A stretch of 64,000 nt of DNA from Larus michahellis (lineage: Eukaryota; Chordata; Aves; Charadriiformes; Laridae). Location of the stretch: the NCBI RefSeq assembly GCF_964199755.1, contig NC_133901.1:5310016-5374015 (forward strand), in the 5' to 3' direction. Every line of letters starts with the position of its first letter. Position 1 is the first letter of the stretch. Positions 58,491 to 64,000 of the stretch are shown here, piece by piece. Below the pieces are notes generated by a model that ran no database searches, was not told the DNA's origin, and saw only the letters and a list, made by a program, of their open reading frames with translations. Both the position numbers and the translations under genes were made by a program.

Positions 58491-61400
58491 AGTACCCAAG
58501 CCTTTCTCAGTCTACAGTTAATTCCGCCCACATACTCAGATAATAAGATGTAAGGAACCTTCATCACGTTATGATATTTTTTTTACAAAATATATCACAC
58601 CGCATACATTGATGTTCCACAAAGCTGCTAGCACTGGGGTTTGTTACGACAGCTATGCACACAAGCAAAATTTTAATTAGATAAATCTCATGTAGCCTAA
58701 ACCAGCCAAATATATCTGCACACTGATTTAGAAAATCCACTGCTCCAGGAAGTATCTGTAAAATATTAAGATTTTTCTATTGTACTTTAAAAAGATAAAT
58801 TCACACAAAGATTAAGCTATATATATTAACAATCAGGTAGCTTTTAAGAATATTTTGTTACGGTTAGACAAGACAGTGAAACATTTGCGCATGTACATTA
58901 GGCAACTCAATCTGTATCCGAAGTTTTCTAGAAAAATACTGAGTATGCAACGACAAGCCTTCCCAAAGTTACATCCTCCATTTGTGAAATAGATCTTTAA
59001 ATTTTCCCAAAATGATCAAGTTTATGTCATAAAAATACAGCATTTCCACCTGAATATGCAGGATTATTTACCCATAAGAACACATATAGCAGATTGCTGA
59101 GAAATCAAAACATAGTTAATCACATACTTTGCTTTTTCTGTCACCCCTGCCAATTCCTAACTTTACTCTCTGCAGTAAATGCTGCTCTTAAAGAAAAACA
59201 CCATGAAGAAGTCTGCTTTGATCTGCCCGGTTTCTGTCATGAAATAAGCCTTTCCTATCAAAATCTGAAAAATCATACACCTCTTGGTATTGCTTAGCAG
59301 TTGTTGCATCGCCATTTACATTAAAAAAATAACACTGTTTTATTTCATGTATACTTACATCTATTGTGAAGACCTTAGTTTTGGGTAAAATGAAGACACC
59401 ATGAACATCCAAGAGTATGTGCCTTCACTATAAGTCTTCCTTTCAAGCTGCCTCAGTAATGTGATTGGCAGCTTTTAAAACACATCAAGATTAACATGTC
59501 AAAAACTGCCTTAACTAACGCTGACTTTACTTTAAATACAAATTGAACTTATCTTGATTAGCCCTCATCCCTGCTTCTAAGCCCTACCCACTCTGACATC
59601 ACAAGCCCTTCTCCAATACCATCCCCTAACCAGGCTGTAAAAACATAATTACAAGAAGAGCACTACACTGATCTGATAAACCTATTTCACATTTAACCTG
59701 CTAAGCTGTTGTTAGCTTTTAAGATGCTTGATGCGTTCACTTAAAATCTTCCTCTTCCAACAAGAAATACGAGAGAAGGTTAACAATTGCCTAGCTCTAA
59801 TGCATTGCGTTACCTCTTTATGCTGATTTTTAGGAAGGGCATACTTCTGACTGTTGGCAAGCAGTTACCCCAGAACTGTGTTACCCCAGAACTGTGTATC
59901 CGATTGGATTGGGGGGAACTAGAAGATGGAAATCCTGTTAAGCATATTGTGAGGCTAACAGAGGGATCAGATGGTTATACCGCTCAAGCCAGCAGTTTAC
60001 TCTTTAATTCTCACTGTCAGTGAGTTAGCTCACAGAACGAATGCCTGGTAAATGGCAGATTTTAAAATATAAGGGAGTGGTTAGTTTCTTCTAATATCCA
60101 TGTCAGCTGATGGGACATCAAGGTTGAAGTTTGTTAATCCCTTGTTCACCTGCTGAAAGTTCATCAAGTGCATGCTGCAACAACAAAAAACTGTCCCTCG
60201 TCCTCTCTCCAATGTGAATGGAGTGCCTAAACCTGGTGAAAATGAACTCACTCCTACCCAAAATCGCACTCAGGGGTGTTATTCTTAGCAAAGGCATGTA
60301 ATTCTACTATAGTTAAGCATGTCCTTACAGAAAACAAACCATTTTTTTTATAACGTAACACAAAATACATATATAGTATCTAATGTGGGATTATTTTTTA
60401 ATTTTTTTTAAAGTGACTGTGACTCCCTAAATATTTTTGTTTTAAGTGCTGTCATGGCTCTTTTGTTGCTGTCTGTTGCTTCTTTGTAAAGAAGAAAATC
60501 CCACCCAGGATCGTTGTTTAAAATGGTTTTTAAAATAATTTTAGGACTACCTTTAAAAAAAAATATAATTAGACACCAGCTAAAATAACCTGAGAATAAT
60601 TTTCATGTGGTTATCCAAATTTTCGCATGTGCAGGCAGACAAGGAATCAAAGGAGCATTCTAGGCTTAAGGGTAATTTTCAGCTTGTGTTCAGTCCACTC
60701 GGTCTGTAACTGCGTACAGAAGCCTGTGGCTTGAAATGTAATGAGTAGATACAGTCTTGAAAAAAGTTCCTCTGCTGGGATTTTCCAAGATTGTCTGGGT
60801 GAGGCTGAAGCAAATGCTTTGCAAGATACGGGATTGCCCAAATAAATGAAAAGCAAAGTCTTGCATCAGCATCCATTTTTCATCAGATGTTTTAGTCCAT
60901 GTGAATCACGTTTCAGGAAAACCACAAAAAGTTTAATACCAGGAAAAATCACTTCCTGAGGCGGAAACAAAACCAGCAATATAATAAGGATATATATTTA
61001 TTTTTTCCTGTTTTACCTAATGAGGGAAGTTTGGAGAGAGAGCACAGTACTTCACAACACCCCTGGCATCCAGCCTTTGGTTTCTGGCGCAGAAGCAGGA
61101 TTGCTGTGTGCTGTAGCGTGACAACCACAATTCATAAAGACGCTTTAATGGTCCCTCTCTGGAGAAGATTTGGTTGTTCTTGACTGGGTTTCACAGGCAT
61201 CAGGCAGGGGTGTATTTCTGAATCCTGCAGTGGTCTGGGTGTCCTGTTTCCGCAGGTCATCTTCGCCAATAGGAAAAATGGCAAAGCAGCAAAGGAGGGA
61301 GAGAGAGAGGGACATAGGAGATGTTATGAATAGAACAAAGTAATGTACAGTATATCAAATTGATCTGGGCTTTGGTCTGTCAATTAGTATCGCTGTTAGC

Positions 61401-64000
61401 TAAGACGGTTTAGGGCAGTGTAGTGCCACGTTATGCCCTTTGCACAGATGAATCTGAAAGTGGGGAAACACCAACACTCAGATTCCTCTGTGAAAGGGGA
61501 TAACTGTAACCTGACAGCTGTTACCCAGTATCAGGTGTTTGTAGCCTGAGCCACTGACACGAGATATATACCAATGCGAAAGGTGTACCTTCTGTACACT
61601 CTTACCCAGATTTATTGCCTGGGGTTACCTCCATGGCAGCCAGTGCAGAAATCTCAAACCTGGAATTTACTCATCCGGTATAGAATGCCCCCAGAGAACA
61701 TCACTTCATTGTAGACCACAAGGAGTTGGAAGACGGCTACCAAAAAACCAACAGGTTTTGGCAGTTTCTGTACTATTCTAAAGCTGAATTAAGAACAAGA
61801 AAACTCTCTCTCTCAATTCATTTCAAACAAAATGTCAACTACTGTCACATCTTTCTCAATTCCTGAAGTACCAGAATGGATTATCAGCGTGGAATGACCT
61901 CCACGCAGTAAGGTAGATACAGTCTTACTGATGTCACTAGACATTTTGTCAGCACCGATTTGGGTCAGAACTTTCTTTGTTCCCTTTTGACAAAATCAAT
62001 GACAGACATGGCTCAGCTGATGGGATTTATGGTCTTCAAAAATGGAAAGCAAAAAAATTGTATTAGACAATTTTATTACCAGTTCAAGATTTAAGTTGTT
62101 TGCCAAAATGCAATGCTGGAGTGGATTTGTATAAGTAGAGAACCTGCTAAACTAGAGTCTAAGCAGGTTTTAATCCACCATTTCTAAACACTGTCTGTCA
62201 TAAGTGAGAATCTGTGAAAGAGTGATAATCCTTATTTCTTCTTCTTATGAAGTTCACTGAAGCAAGATACACTTCAATGGAGACTTATTTCTGTATAATG
62301 AAATGAGCTGGGTTGATACAGAACTTGGCAAATGGTTTCTTTAACACAGATCACCCTGTCTTTTTCCAAAATGAAATCTGTGTTCAGACGTATCAAATTC
62401 TTTAGCTAAACGTCACTTCCTTCCATGTTTCCCTCAAAAGGTTTAAACTAGAAGAGTAGCGTGCCCACAACTGGCAGCAAAGGGAAGGAACAAAGTGGTT
62501 TCATGGATGGGTTGGGAAATCTAGGAGCGGCGGGCTGTGAATCCCAAGGATAAGCTTGAACAAGAAGTGGTGTCCTAGAATCCTGGGATTAGAAACAATC
62601 ACCAGACTCTACAGTGACTTAGAGACACTTACAGCTGGCTTAGAAACACACGAGATCTTGCCTTTGGGTTGATTCACAAGAAATTGAAAAATAACTAGAG
62701 AAGGGAATGGGCAAAGCTGTGTGTCAGTGTCACTGTGATCATCTGACGTCCTGGGTGTGCAGAATGTCCTTTAAACTGTAGCACTCCTTGGGAGTTAATT
62801 TTTCTTCCAATCTTCAGCCCTTTGCTTGGTTGAAGGGTAGGTGCTCTAGTTCCTTGATGAGTTGCAGGACACTCTGAAGAGGGAAGTGCCCAACTTTGGT
62901 GTTCGCCTGTACTAAATACATACTGACAAGATCAGCAAATCCTCACTGGAAAGGTAACGGGTTGTAACACAATTGGCTGCCCAGTGGAAAAGCATTACAG
63001 TTACCACAGCTCTTGAGAGAAGTTTGGAGAGAGTAGGTGGATTACACAGCTGTCTCACTCCCAATGGAAATCTGGGAATTAACCAGAGATAACTGGACCC
63101 AATCGGGAACAAAACTGAAGCTACTGAATTTTACTTATCACAGCTGATCTCAATTCCAAAAGCCAATGAGTGAATCTAAGTGATGAAATATGGCTAACCT
63201 TTAAGTTCCTTTGAAAATGAAATTGACCAAACATTGTATGTTGAAAGAAGACTTTATTTTATGTCTCCCTGAATCAAAATGGTTGGAAAGGTCTGGATTT
63301 AAAAGCATACAAGTTGAGTTTTCAAATACCTGACTTTTTGTTTGGCCAGCAGGACTGAAATGTTTGGTCAAAACTTTCAAACTGGCCACATGCTGAAAGG
63401 GCAAATCTGTTGGTAAAATTATATTACCATTTCCATGGATGCACAACAGAGGTAATGTACACTGCACTCTCCCACGTTTGTGTCATCTATGGGATTTCAC
63501 TCTTTTCGCTCTGGAAGTCCCCTTTTATATTTTATGTCAGACGTTTTCGTATTTGCTTGTCTGGGGATTTTTTTCATTAGCCTGTGTATGGATTTAGGGT
63601 ATTTTTGGATGTGGAAAGGCAAAATACCAACTGCATTGGTATCTCATTCAAAAAGAAAACTTGAATAAATATTCTTTTTTGAACTAACTCTTGAAATAAC
63701 AGCTAGAAATACAGGGACTGAGATGCTGTCATTTAGGATGACCCTAAAAATGCTTTGCAACCAGCTCATGTATCAGCATAAACTTGCTCTCTCTGGCAAC
63801 ACCTATTCAGGTTGAAGTTCCGCAGAATGCAATGGGGAGTTTTGCTGAACTATCCAGACCCATTGTACCAGATGGTACCGTATGGAAGTAACACTGATCC
63901 TTTGACTCTGTTGATTTCTAATTAGGTTTCTAGTAATTAATATAGTTTGCAGGCCTTGCATGAACTCTGCAGATTACCCATTCATGTAAATGATTAACTT
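58491..64000. other. AT-rich DNA without a recognised gene
   Basis: No leucine-rich repeat exon, no CpG island and no CR1 end is seen. Short minus-strand open segments next to acceptor-like sites occur near 60.1, 61.7 and 62.85 kb, but none can be joined or named. They are treated as probable chance. Confidence 0.45.
59865..59896. repeat. 16-bp tandem duplication
   Basis: TTACCCCAGAACTGTG is repeated twice without change. A small recent duplication. Confidence 0.9.

Noticed and set aside
59188-59412. Minus-strand peptide with FDRKGLFHDR that slightly recalls the LRRC31 C-terminus
   Set aside because: LRRC31 is expected on the plus strand here, no upstream LRR exons exist, and the match is only a few residues.
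60081-63000. Several 30-45 codon minus-strand open segments next to acceptors (near 60.2, 61.7 and 62.85 kb)
   Set aside because: Each is short enough to be expected by chance in this much sequence, their phases cannot be chained securely, and none resembles a known protein.
1-64000. CRISPR arrays, operons, retroviral or Polinton elements, tRNA and rRNA genes
   Set aside because: I looked for them on both strands and saw no supporting structure; the window is ordinary vertebrate nuclear DNA.

Overview
This is nuclear DNA from a vertebrate, almost certainly a bird. Evidence: widely spaced GT-AG exons, two CpG islands in AT-rich DNA, several 3'-end fragments of CR1 LINEs with the avian-type terminal ATTCTATG repeats, and otherwise very little interspersed repeat. 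No bacterial, viral, CRISPR or retroviral feature was found.

Three protein-coding genes are recognised, all on the minus strand and so read right to left. SAMD7 has eight coding exons (51135 down to 42408; 543 aa) and encodes a photoreceptor SAM-domain Polycomb-associated repressor. SEC62 has eight coding exons (33654 down to 15775; 400 aa) and encodes an ER translocon and ER-phagy membrane protein. GPR160 has one coding exon (1665 down to 649; 338 aa) and encodes an orphan class-A-like GPCR. The order SAMD7-SEC62-GPR160 matches human 3q26.2 as I recall it. The three genes do not share a pathway; this is conserved synteny. In both multi-exon genes every coding exon joins in phase and the coding lengths are exact multiples of three, so these models are firm.

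Layout: 1-648 GPR160 3' UTR; 649-1715 GPR160 coding exon; about 2.95-3.9 kb CpG island, with a possible small GPR160 leader exon at 2633-2670 and a possible divergent plus-strand spliced transcript ending near 4.86 kb; 4-14.4 kb intergenic with two CR1 fragments; 15.0-33.7 kb SEC62; about 33.1-34.3 kb SEC62 CpG island; 34.3-42.4 kb intergenic, with one long plus-strand candidate exon at 36449-36708 coding two hydrophobic segments; 42.4-51.1 kb SAMD7; 51.1-64 kb AT-rich sequence without a recognised gene, with a speculative plus-strand three-exon model between 54.7 and 58.5 kb.

The most checkable novelty is in SAMD7. A tandem duplication at the 5' edge of its third coding exon has copied the splice acceptor exactly 39 nt upstream, in frame and without a stop, so a 13-residue alternative insertion is possible. 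The other unexplained candidates (36.5 kb and 54.7 kb plus-strand exons, 14.5 kb and 30.2 kb minus-strand exons) rest on open frames plus splice signals only. They need transcript or comparative data.
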